In this document: one piece after another, positions 17,406-24,755 of the stretch
Numbering within the stretch: the first letter of the stretch is position 1
Layout of the letters: each line of letters opens with the position of its first letter
Source: Simiduia aestuariiviva
GTDB lineage: Bacteria > Pseudomonadota > Gammaproteobacteria > Pseudomonadales > Cellvibrionaceae
Length of the DNA stretch: 64,000 nt
Direction of reading: 5' to 3'
Assembly: GCF_014192475.1 (NCBI RefSeq)
Contig: NZ_JACHXZ010000001.1
Location: forward strand, 124,001-188,000
Position numbers and translations under genes: made by a program
Notes under the pieces: generated by a model
Told to the model about the DNA's origin: nothing
Databases searched by the model: none
Seen by the model: the letters and a program-made list of their open reading frames with translations, nothing else

Positions 17406-17489
17406 CAAGCGGCTCTTGGTAGCCGCACAAAAGACGTGCGGCGGGACGGCTACGCTATCGCTTCGCCGCCCCAAAGCCGGGCGTTATGC
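17400..17489 (+). repeat. attC15 (90 bp)
   Basis: Cores GCCTAAC and GTTATGC; closely similar to attC6 in both arms (GCGGCTCTTGG, GGCGGGACGGC, CGCCCCAAAGCCGGGCG). Confidence 0.9.
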
Positions 17490-17791
17490 ACAAGGATAAA
17501 ATGAAAGAAATATTTAAGATAGAGCTTAGCTTTTTATCGTTAATAAAAATAAGCTCCGTTATTGGATTTAGCGCAGGCGTGGTTGCCATTCCATTTTACA
17601 TGTACACATTTGCCACGGGAATGGGTTTTGATATTGCGCTGTTGCAGCTGGTTTTTATGGGTCCGGTAGTAGGTATGATAAATGGGGCGTTGCTTGGCTT
17701 TCTCGCTTATCCTTTCTATTGGTGGTTTTCTAAGAAGGTAGGCGTAAAATATTCAGGCTATTTCTATCCGGTTTCAGATAAAAATGCATAA
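17486..17791 (+). CDS. Cassette 16: hypothetical membrane protein
   Basis: 101 residues from an ATG inside the core GTTATGC, or 96 from the ATG at 17501. Two membrane segments (near 18-40 and 48-75). The stop overlaps attC16. Not recognised. Confidence 0.62.
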   Translation: MHKDKMKEIFKIELSFLSLIKISSVIGFSAGVVAIPFYMYTFATGMGFDIALLQLVFMGPVVGMINGALLGFLAYPFYWWFSKKVGVKYSGYFYPVSDKNA

Positions 17792-17866
17792 CAAACGCCA
17801 CCAACACGCCGCAGCGCGGCTGGACTCGCAACTAATCGCTGCTCGCCGTTGTGGCCGGCGTTGAGG
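17786..17866 (+). repeat. attC16 (81 bp), right end of the array
   Basis: Cores GCATAAC and GTTGAGG. No further attC with the matching left core CCTCAAC follows, so this is the array's last site. Confidence 0.88.
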
Positions 17867-17910
17867 TTGAAGAAATACTCCCAAAAAATTGCATATTTTG
17901 ATTGCTTACG

Positions 17911-17929
17911 GTGGCTGTCCCATTAGAGT
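17911..17929 (+). repeat. TGGCTGTCCCATTAGAG repeat, upstream copy
   Basis: GTGGCTGTCCCATTAGAG lies 45 bases past the last attC. The same 17-base core returns twice in 18914-18955, downstream of the next gene. Confidence 0.75.
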
Positions 17930-18042
17930 GCTTCTCATGTGAAATCCTCGGAAGCGTCAACAGGACTTTAGATTGAACGGCTGTAGCCATTAATAACGCC
18001 AATGCTTCAAGGCGGAGTGTGATTCATAGAAGGGATGGGGAT

Positions 18043-18777
18043 ATGATTGAACTGCTGGTCGCTGCCAACGAAGAAGAACGGCAAGAGTTTTTTAGTTGGA
18101 TGGATTGGCGTGAGTACGACAGCGAAGTCGCCCGGCTTTTCATTGCGCAATTGGAAGCACTGGCAGGCGACGCGCCACTGATGCAGTGCGTGGAAAATGA
18201 AGAAGGCATGAGCATTGTTTATGAAGGAAAAGCCCACCGCATCCCATTAACCGATACCGGCAGCGACCGCTACGTCACCCTGTGCTCGCTGGCAAAGCTG
18301 GTTCAAGATAGCCATGATGTATGGCTGCATAGGGAAACCCTGGGTGATGACACCCACGGGTTTCTGGTATTGAATAAAGCACAATCCGCCGAACTCGCAG
18401 AGAAGTATGGCGAGTGGTCGGCCCAGCATTTGAAAAAGCTGGCGCCCGGGTGGTGTGAAATTTACCAGCGCAGAATTCCCTATCTGGGCAATGAAGATTA
18501 TGCGGTGGCGTTTGCCCGGGCAGTTGCGGCAGAGGAGGCGGAAGAGCGCGCGCGGGTGGATAACTATCACGCGGCGCGTGAGGCGCAAATACAGGCAAAC
18601 CATCGCGCCGACCGCAAGCAGCGCCGTAAACAGCGGCTGGAGTGGGTGATCGCAGTTGTTTTTCTGGTGGCTATCGCGGTGATGTACGTAAAAAAAGAAA
18701 TTGATGCCGCCAATGAGCCGAGCTGCCGCGTTCTTATTGATGGCGTCTGCAAATTCTATAACGAAACAAAGCCGTAA
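18043..18777 (+). CDS. Hypothetical protein with carboxy-proximal membrane segment
   Basis: 244 residues from the ATG at 18043, which has a purine-rich GGGATGGGG in front; a GTG at 18019 is less likely. The amino two thirds is soluble and acidic, residues about 165-205 are rich in charged residues and alanine (probably a long helix or coiled coil), and a membrane segment near 207-225 is followed by a short tail with two cysteines (SCRVLIDGVCKFY). No family recognised. It is flanked on both sides by the same short direct repeat, which suggests it may lie on an inserted segment. Confidence 0.75.
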   Translation: MIELLVAANEEERQEFFSWMDWREYDSEVARLFIAQLEALAGDAPLMQCVENEEGMSIVYEGKAHRIPLTDTGSDRYVTLCSLAKLVQDSHDVWLHRETLGDDTHGFLVLNKAQSAELAEKYGEWSAQHLKKLAPGWCEIYQRRIPYLGNEDYAVAFARAVAAEEAEERARVDNYHAAREAQIQANHRADRKQRRKQRLEWVIAVVFLVAIAVMYVKKEIDAANEPSCRVLIDGVCKFYNETKP

Positions 18778-18843
18778 GTTTGCAGACCTACAAAAAGAAA
18801 TAAAAGGCAATAAAAGGGCCTGCCACGTTTGAAGATCTCTTAC

Positions 18844-18966
18844 AGTGGCTGTCCTATTAGGGGTAGTGGCTGTCCTATTAGGGGTAGCTGTCCCATCCGA
18901 GCTATCTGCTTACTTTGGCTGTCCCATTAGAGCCGCTATGGCTGTCCCATTAGAGCCGATTAGAGT
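18844..18966 (+). repeat. Cluster of TGGCTGTCC(C/T)ATTAG repeats
   Basis: Two tandem 21-base units at 18844-18864 and 18865-18885 (TGGCTGTCCTATTAGGGG core), a partial AGCTGTCCCATC at 18886, and two copies of TGGCTGTCCCATTAGAGCCG at about 18915 and 18940. The reverse complement CTAATGGGACAGCCA looks like sequences I associate with REP-type elements in marine gammaproteobacteria. The rest of 18778-19157 holds no gene. Confidence 0.75.
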
Positions 18967-19157
18967 CGAATAGGGTGGTGGTGGCAGTGCTCGCGGCCAC
19001 GCTCGGAGTCGATGGCCGCTCGAGAGGGAGCCAATGCTAGGTCGGATAGATTTCAGTGATACAGCAATCGTAGTGTCAGCTACGACAACAGGCGACAACC
19101 TTGTGTTGCTCGCCCTGTTGCGCAGCTGATTGATAAGCTCCTGTTGTTTACGCTGAC

Positions 19158-19784
19158 TTAGGCGCGCAAACGGTCTGTAACTGAAAGAGCAGAAGTAAGT
19201 TTTTTTCGTGATAGTAGTAGCGCAAAAACACCAGCGAAAAGAATCAAACCACTGTTGGGCTCTGGCACTGATGCGGTCGCTGCATCGTAGGTGAAGTCGT
19301 CCATCACCCACCACTTTTCAAATCCACTGGTTACAAATTCTAGCTTATCGACACCGAATAAATTGACATCGAACCAATCGTATTTAGTTGCGGATAAGCT
19401 CATAGTTTTTGAGCCTACCAGCGAACCTGCCAAAAAACCGTTTATCGTGATTGATGTGGCACCGTAGCTACCGTAGTCGTCACCATTGGCCCAAGCACTA
19501 AAAAATGCACCCTGAAAGTCTACCGTGCTCCCAAATTCAACACTTTGATCAACGCCATTGCTGTTGTATAAGGCGCTTTCTCCAGAGGGTGAGCCGTATG
19601 AATTTCCGTGTGTTGACTGGAAGGGTGTATCGGTGACAACGCCAAATTTCATTGTGCCCCAATCCAAGCCCGCATAGTCTGAAGGAAGGTAGCCGTTACC
19701 ACGGTCATCAAAATCTATGACAGAAGCGTGTACCTGATTTGAAAACATCCCTATAAATATAAGCATGTATAGCTTTTTTAACAT
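19158..19784 (-). CDS. PEP-CTERM sorting domain protein
   Basis: 208 residues from the ATG at 19784, chosen over the one at 19799 because GGAG lies at the right distance only for the former. A signal peptide (LYMLIFIGMFSNQVHA) is followed by a beta-rich domain ('ITINGFLAGSLVGSKTMSLSATKYDWFDVNL') and, near residue 178, VPEPNSGLILFAGVFALLLSRKK: the PEP motif, hydrophobic stretch and basic cluster of a PEP-CTERM tail. Such proteins are processed by an exosortase and often go to the exopolysaccharide or surface; no exosortase gene is in the window. Confidence 0.9.
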   Translation of the reverse strand: MLKKLYMLIFIGMFSNQVHASVIDFDDRGNGYLPSDYAGLDWGTMKFGVVTDTPFQSTHGNSYGSPSGESALYNSNGVDQSVEFGSTVDFQGAFFSAWANGDDYGSYGATSITINGFLAGSLVGSKTMSLSATKYDWFDVNLFGVDKLEFVTSGFEKWWVMDDFTYDAATASVPEPNSGLILFAGVFALLLSRKKLTSALSVTDRLRA

Positions 19785-20268
19785 CTTATATAGCTCCATT
19801 TGATTTTATTTGTGCGCAAGCTTAAACGTTTCCACCTGCCAGCGTGACCCCAAGCGTCAACCATGCTTACACGCCGATAGATCTATTTAAAACAATCGCT
19901 AAAGGTGCAAACTAGCGAAACGCATGGTATGTGCAACGTAGATTAAATTAATACCTTGGCATAAATAACAGACAAGGCCAGCCAAAACGCCCGCGCTCAA
20001 CGTCTCGACAGGCGGATCCTAGCATTTTTGTACTTAAGTGCCAAATCGAATTGGGAATTAGGAATTAGGAATTAGGAATTATCAGAAAATTAAAAGGGCA
20101 TTCGTGCTAATAGAAGGTCCGTTAAACTGTGCAATCGCTTGGCTTGCCGTGCGGGTTAAATGTCACATTGACGGGCGTTGCGATGGGTCATCAGGGGCAC
20201 GGAATGGAAATGGTGGGAGAGCGTCTGCGCATCGCTAGCACCTTGTAGTGCTAGCGTTTCACACGGAT
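19785..20268. other. Gene-free stretch with short tandem repeat
   Basis: No credible gene. At 20053-20082 the octamer GGAATTAG is repeated about four times. The left part is AT-rich and probably carries the promoter of the PEP-CTERM gene. Confidence 0.5.
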
Positions 20269-20625
20269 TCAGTTTTTGTCCGACCACACCGCAAATTCAT
20301 TGCCGCTGGGCTCTAGAAAATGAAACCTTTTCCCGCCGGGAAATTCGAACGTGGGTTTGTTAATGGTGCCGCAAGCTGAGACCACCTTGGCTTCCGTGTC
20401 AGACAAATTTGTGCTGTAGAACACTAATAGGGCGCCGCCCTGCTGCGCGGTGGATGCCAGATCTGCGCGATAGAAGCCGCCTTCTAAACCTTGTTGATCG
20501 AAGGCGACGTAGTCTGGACCGTAATCGGTAAAGCGCCAACCAAAGGCCGCCGTGAAAAATGCTTTGGTGGCCGCCAAATCGGCGGCTGGAAATTCCACGT
20601 AATTCAATTTTTCATGTTCGGCCAT
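20269..20625 (-). CDS. VOC family (glyoxalase/bleomycin-resistance fold) protein
   Basis: 118 residues with the paired beta-alpha-beta-beta-beta plan of the VOC family: 'LNYVEFPAADLAATKAFFTAAFGWRFTDYG' at the start and 'GKRFHFLEPSGNEFAVWSDK' at the end, where the glutamate and histidine could bind metal. Members include isomerases, dioxygenases and resistance proteins; the substrate cannot be told. The ATG is preceded by AGGAGCC. Confidence 0.88.
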   Translation of the reverse strand: MAEHEKLNYVEFPAADLAATKAFFTAAFGWRFTDYGPDYVAFDQQGLEGGFYRADLASTAQQGGALLVFYSTNLSDTEAKVVSACGTINKPTFEFPGGKRFHFLEPSGNEFAVWSDKN

Positions 20626-20650
20626 GGTGGCTCCTGTGTCTTAGTTTGGA

Positions 20651-21139
20651 TTACAGTTTCCGGCCCAAACGCTTCTCGACTTGCTTGCGCTCCCAATCCG
20701 AGCCGAAAAAGCTGGTCAGCTCAAAAACATTGAGCCCGTGAATCGCCACGCCTATGCCCCAGCCTAATGCCGGCCACACCACCCAGAGGTAGTTGGGGCT
20801 GGTGGCCAAATTCACAAAAAACAGGAACGCAATAAAGATGACGTAGCTGCCTAGGTTGGAATAGAAGCCTTTGAGGTCGCGCACATACTCAAGCGCGTCC
20901 TTTTCTTCTTCGGTCATGTTTTGACGCAATACATTTAGATTTTCTGGGGTCATGTCGGGTTCCTCTTGCCGTAGCGCTGAAAGTTCAACATCAAAAACAG
21001 CAGCGAGGGACTTCATGGTCTCTAGGCCAGGGGTTTGGCCGCGCTCTATGCGTTGAATAGTGCGCACCGATAGCCCTGAGACTTGGGCCAGTTGCTCTTG
21101 CGACCAACCCTTTTGTAAACGTAGCTTCCTGATAATCAT
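20651..21139 (-). CDS. XRE-family regulator fused to 2TM domain
   Basis: 162 residues from the ATG at 21139 with an AAGGAGG site. Residues 1-60 are a helix-turn-helix (LRLQKGWSQEQLAQVSGLSVRTIQRIERG). The remainder (about 75-162) is a 2TM domain with two hydrophobic segments (SYVIFIAFLFFVNLA and LWVVWPALGWGIGVAIHG), placing a DNA-binding domain at the inner membrane. The signal sensed is unknown. Confidence 0.88.
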   Translation of the reverse strand: MIIRKLRLQKGWSQEQLAQVSGLSVRTIQRIERGQTPGLETMKSLAAVFDVELSALRQEEPDMTPENLNVLRQNMTEEEKDALEYVRDLKGFYSNLGSYVIFIAFLFFVNLATSPNYLWVVWPALGWGIGVAIHGLNVFELTSFFGSDWERKQVEKRLGRKL

Positions 21140-21273
21140 GTGTCCTCCTTGCTGTGGTGCCCATGGTCTGCAAACGGCGGGATGCACACCACGCCTTAAA
21201 CCTGACAGACACCCGACATGTTATTAAAATCAATGACTTAGACTATTCTTTCGGCGGCTATCTGTCACCCTGT

Positions 21274-22053
21274 TTAGGCGCCTTTCGTTTCTTGCAGGCA
21301 ATTGCCGCCATCCACCACCAACATCTGACCTGTGATATAGCTTGCACCTGGACTCGCCAAAAATACCGTGGCGTGGGCAATTTCGTCTGCGTGGCCCGAG
21401 CGTCCAGCGGGGCAGTGCTGACCGGCGCGAGCTTCAGATGGAGTTTGCGAGTCAGTGGCCACCCAGCCTGGCGCCACATTGTTAACCGTTATGTGTGGCC
21501 CCAGCTCAATAGCCAAGCTTCGGCTCATGCCCACCATGGCTGCCTTGGCTGCACTGTAGGCGGCCTCGCGTGCATTGCTCACAAGCGGGCCAGTGACGGA
21601 GCTGATATTGACGATGCGGCCGTATTGACTAGCCAGCATTTGCGGTACCAGAGCGTGGGTAATGTTGAAGCAAGTGGTCAAGTTGCGGGCGATCGAAAGG
21701 TCCCAATCTGTGGGGTCGAGAGCGCTGAAGGCGACGTCTGCATCGCTTTGGCCCTGTTGGGTCATGCCGGCGTTATTGATCAGAATGTGGATGGCGCCGT
21801 GTTGGTCACCCAGTTGTTGCGCTAATGCGTCGGTGGCTGGGCGATCGGTGAGGTCAATGACATAGCCAAAGGCGTCAAAGCCCAGCGCTCGCAATTCGGC
21901 TTGGCGGTCGAATACGTGCTTGCCGGTGGCGGAAATGAGAACTTTCGCCCCCAATTCGGCCAGCAGCCGTGCGCAGGCAAAGCCGATGCCATTGGGGTTG
22001 CCTGCGCCCGTGATGAGCGCGGTCTGTCCGTTAAAATCAAAGGCTGGGTGCAT
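21274..22053 (-). CDS. Short-chain dehydrogenase/reductase (SDR)
   Basis: 259 residues with TGAGNPNGIGFA (cofactor loop), NNAG, the catalytic Ser in NISSV, Y-x-x-x-K (YSAAKAAMVG), and the carboxy-terminal 'GQMLVVDGGNCLQ' of classical FabG-like SDRs. By family it is an NAD(P)-dependent oxidoreductase of a hydroxy/keto substrate; the exact substrate is unknown. Confidence 0.9.
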   Translation of the reverse strand: MHPAFDFNGQTALITGAGNPNGIGFACARLLAELGAKVLISATGKHVFDRQAELRALGFDAFGYVIDLTDRPATDALAQQLGDQHGAIHILINNAGMTQQGQSDADVAFSALDPTDWDLSIARNLTTCFNITHALVPQMLASQYGRIVNISSVTGPLVSNAREAAYSAAKAAMVGMSRSLAIELGPHITVNNVAPGWVATDSQTPSEARAGQHCPAGRSGHADEIAHATVFLASPGASYITGQMLVVDGGNCLQETKGA

Positions 22054-22142
22054 GGTTTAGGCCCTTCAGAGAGTGACAGTCAAATGGATCCTCTGCTGCC
22101 ACCCTACGCTGGACCTTGCCCGTGCGCTATACAACAAGCGGG

Positions 22143-22550
22143 CTAGGCTAATCGGCGCTGGGCATTTATCGCGGCGATAAACTGAGCTTTATCTTTGGGT
22201 GAAATTAGCAGTCGGCGGTCGTTTTCGTAGCGAATTTGCAGTTTATCAAGTGACAGCGCGGGGCCCGACAAGAGTGTGTGAATGGGGGTAATGTCGGCGA
22301 TGTCGCTAATGCGAATAGTCCAGTACAAGGGCCCGCTGCGCACGGTGAGCTGATTGCCGTCTATGTCGTAGTAGGTAAAGAGCAGCAGCGACCCGACGAA
22401 CAAAACCATGGCGGCCATCGTCAATAGGGTCAACCAAAATGCCAATTCACTGGTATCGACGAATAGCAGCGTGGGTAACAGACCGCCCACTAAGCCGACC
22501 ACAACTAACATAATAATGAGCGGATCAATTTTAGAGGGGAAACGCTTCAT
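22143..22550 (-). CDS. PH-domain membrane protein
   Basis: 135 residues: two hydrophobic segments at the amino end (about 10-32 and 38-60) and a bacterial PH-like domain ('YDIDGNQLTVRSGPLYWTIRISDIADITP'). Its ATG overlaps the stop of the Arc-like gene by four bases (ATGA), so the two are translationally coupled, and both follow the SPFH gene in the same direction. Confidence 0.82.
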   Translation of the reverse strand: MKRFPSKIDPLIIMLVVVGLVGGLLPTLLFVDTSELAFWLTLLTMAAMVLFVGSLLLFTYYDIDGNQLTVRSGPLYWTIRISDIADITPIHTLLSGPALSLDKLQIRYENDRRLLISPKDKAQFIAAINAQRRLA

Positions 22551-22738
22551 GATTCGTTTTTATCTTCCACTTCGGTGACAACTTTTTGCACCAGTTTCAC
22601 GCGACCACTTTTCACCAAGGCATCGCGCAATACGTATTCAATTTGGGCGTTTAGGCTGCGCAAATCGTCGTCGGCCCAGCGCTGCATGGCAGCGAGGACC
22701 GATTCGTTAATGCGCAGCGGATATGCTTTTTTAGCCAC
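22547..22738 (-). CDS. Arc-like ribbon-helix-helix protein
   Basis: 63 residues: 'YPLRINESVLAAMQRWADDDLRSLNAQIEYVLRDAL' fits the beta-strand and two helices of the Arc/MetJ fold, with SLNAQIE typical of Arc-family proteins. Probably DNA-binding and dimeric. It lies between an SPFH gene and a PH-domain gene, an arrangement known in other proteobacteria; it is not evidently a toxin-antitoxin pair. Confidence 0.85.
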   Translation of the reverse strand: MAKKAYPLRINESVLAAMQRWADDDLRSLNAQIEYVLRDALVKSGRVKLVQKVVTEVEDKNES

Positions 22739-22746
22739 AATAGAAC

Positions 22747-23604
22747 CTAGTAAAGTGAACCGGTATTGAGCACCGGTTGGGCGTTATTTTCGCCACACAG
22801 TACCACCAGCAAGTTGCTGACCATGGCGGCTTTGCGTTCGTCGTCCAGCTCGACCACGTCTTCGCTAGCCAGTTGCTCGATGGCATCTTTTACCATGCCC
22901 ACCGCGCCCTGCACGATGATCTTGCGCGCCGCTAATACCGCACTCGCCTGTTGGCGTTGAAGCATGGCTTGAGCAATTTCTTGGGCGTAGGCAAGGTGCG
23001 ACAGGCGCGCTTCTAGCACCTCGACACCCGCTTTACCCAGTCGGTCTTGCACCTCGGTGCGCAGCTTGTCGGCAATGGCGCTAGAGTGGCCACGCAGGGT
23101 GAGGCGTTCGTCGTCGGCGTCGTGCTCGTAGGGGTAGGTGGTGGCGAGGTTGCGCAGCGCGGCCTCACTTTGAATGGATACGTAATTTTCGTAGTCGTCC
23201 ACTTCGAACACGGCGTCGTAGGTGTCGACCACCCGCCATACCACCACGGCAGCGATTTCGATGGGGTTGCCATTGGCGTCGTTAACTTTTAGGCGACCGC
23301 TCTCGAAATTGCGCACCCGCAAGCTGACTGCGCGCTTGGCATAGAGTGGGTTATTCCAGCGCAGTCCCGGCGTGCGGTCGGTACCTTTATAGTTGCCGAA
23401 CAGTTGCAGTACTTTGCCTTGGTTGGGGTGCACCATGTACAAGCCGAACCAGCAAATCAGCACGATTACAGAGAAAACTAACGCCAGTACCTTCAGTGGA
23501 ATAGGTGCCGTGGCAATTAAGAAAATGCCGCCAATCTGGCATGCCAGTAAAACAAAAATCATTGTGTAGCCAGAGCGGCTCTTTCCGTCTAGTTCTGCAC
23601 CCAT
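22747..23604 (-). CDS. SPFH/Band 7 domain membrane protein
   Basis: 285 residues from the ATG at 23604, which has AAGGAGC before it; an in-frame ATG 13 codons earlier lacks a site. Two hydrophobic segments near 10-50 anchor it in the inner membrane. The SPFH domain ('[34 protein letters not shown]', '[40 protein letters not shown]') follows, and the end '[24 protein letters not shown]' matches prohibitin-like homologs. These proteins form microdomain scaffolds. An inverted pair of GATATC sites lies at about 23624-23640, just upstream. Confidence 0.9.
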   Translation of the reverse strand: MGAELDGKSRSGYTMIFVLLACQIGGIFLIATAPIPLKVLALVFSVIVLICWFGLYMVHPNQGKVLQLFGNYKGTDRTPGLRWNNPLYAKRAVSLRVRNFESGRLKVNDANGNPIEIAAVVVWRVVDTYDAVFEVDDYENYVSIQSEAALRNLATTYPYEHDADDERLTLRGHSSAIADKLRTEVQDRLGKAGVEVLEARLSHLAYAQEIAQAMLQRQQASAVLAARKIIVQGAVGMVKDAIEQLASEDVVELDDERKAAMVSNLLVVLCGENNAQPVLNTGSLY

Positions 23605-23744
23605 GGCAAAGCTCCTTTTTAGGTGATATCTATTTGATATCAAAATAATCGAAAGGAGCGGCGCTCGTCAAGTTGTTATTTAGGGTCGTCCAGACACTTG
23701 AGGCATTCACCGCCAGCCCGCGCCGGCGGTGTGGTTGGGGTGAA

Positions 23745-24644
23745 TTAGCTGATGGCTTTGATTGGCGGTTTGCGTCTGGCCCGCCATATGACGTCTGCGC
23801 AGAAGCAGGCCACGCCCAGCCAAATAAAGCTGAAGGTGGTGGTTTTGGCGGGGCCAAAGGTTTCGTTGTAGATCCAAACGGCCAGGAAAAACATCATTGT
23901 TGGGCCTATGTACTGCAAAAAGCCCATGGTGGTGTATTGAATCTTGCGCGCCGCTGAGGCGAACATCATCAGCGGGACAGTGCTCACCGGTCCAAACACT
24001 GCCAGCAGGGCCCAGTGGGTATCGGTGAGCAAGGCAAAGGTGGCTTGGCCGTAGAACCAGAGGTAGGCGAGCGCGGGCAGCAGCAGGTAGGTGCATTCGA
24101 TCATCATGCCGTTCAAGCTGTCGATGGGTGCCAGCTTGCGAATTAGACCGTAGAGCGCAAAGGTGCTGGCCATGCCCAGCGCCAACCAGGGCACGGAGCC
24201 GAACACCGCCACCTCGATGGCCACACCCGTGCACGCCAGCGCCACGGCCAGCCACTGCAGTGGCCGCAGGCGCTCACTTAAAAACACACCGCCCAGTGCC
24301 ATATTGAGCAGCGGGTTAATGTAATAGGCGAGGCTGGCTTCCAGCACTTTGCCGGTGTTGACGGCGTACACAAACAAAAACCAATTGGCGCCCAACAGCA
24401 GCGTAGAGGCGAGTAGCGCAAGCAGCATTTTTGGTTGGCGGTAGTGGCCGAGCAGGCGCGACAATTGCCGGGTGACCACAATGGCCAGCAGGACAAACAG
24501 CCACGACCACACAATCCGATGTGCCACCAACTCCAAGGGTGGAATAATGCTGATGGCCTTCAAAAAAATGGGAAACAGGCCCCACAAAAAGAAAGCCCCA
24601 ACCGCCAGGCTAACGCCCAGCTTTTGCTCGCGAGTAAATTCCAC
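23745..24644 (-). CDS. rarD: RarD-type EamA family transporter
   Basis: 299 residues with about ten membrane segments in two EamA halves. Amino end 'GVSLAVGAFFLWGLFPIFLKAI' and 'GLLQYIGPTMMFFLAVWIYNE' (approximately) are hallmarks of RarD, named for chloramphenicol sensitivity in E. coli; its physiological substrate is not settled. Single gene on the minus strand. Confidence 0.92.
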   Translation of the reverse strand: MEFTREQKLGVSLAVGAFFLWGLFPIFLKAISIIPPLELVAHRIVWSWLFVLLAIVVTRQLSRLLGHYRQPKMLLALLASTLLLGANWFLFVYAVNTGKVLEASLAYYINPLLNMALGGVFLSERLRPLQWLAVALACTGVAIEVAVFGSVPWLALGMASTFALYGLIRKLAPIDSLNGMMIECTYLLLPALAYLWFYGQATFALLTDTHWALLAVFGPVSTVPLMMFASAARKIQYTTMGFLQYIGPTMMFFLAVWIYNETFGPAKTTTFSFIWLGVACFCADVIWRARRKPPIKAIS

Positions 24645-24703
24645 CGGTTGTGTCCTAAGGTGCTGGCCCTGTGCGGGCAGTGACGCGTCTTGGTTGCGCG
24701 TTT

Positions 24704-24734
24704 AAATAAAAAAAGGCCGCGAGTGCGGCCTTTT
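24704..24734. terminator. Bidirectional hairpin terminator between serA and rarD
   Basis: AAAAGGCCGC and GCGGCCTTTT surround GAGT, with a further A-tract on the left that reads as a T-tract for the minus strand. It probably ends serA transcription. Confidence 0.9.
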
Positions 24735-24755
24735 ACGACGTGCTGCGTTAGCCTA

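Larger units (their letters stand above)
10674..17860 (+). mobile_element. Integrase-less integron cassette array (CALIN), 16 cassettes
   Basis: Sixteen consecutive units end in an attC site with a left core ending in AAC and a right core G|TT. In every unit the left attC core is the exact reverse complement of the core at that unit's own left border, for example GTTAGAG/CTCTAAC for cassette 1 and GTTATTG/CAATAAC for cassette 6. This is the rule expected from circular cassettes, so it fixes the borders. Fifteen cassettes carry a small plus-strand gene; one carries none. No intI gene or attI was found on either side. Cassettes are AT-rich against the surrounding genes, which agrees with foreign origin. 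Clusters of attC lacking an integrase are a known class; the content here is largely uncharacterised. Confidence 0.93.

Noticed and set aside
22547-22738. Toxin-antitoxin pair with the Arc-like protein
   Set aside because: The neighbours are a PH-domain and an SPFH membrane protein, neither of a toxin family.
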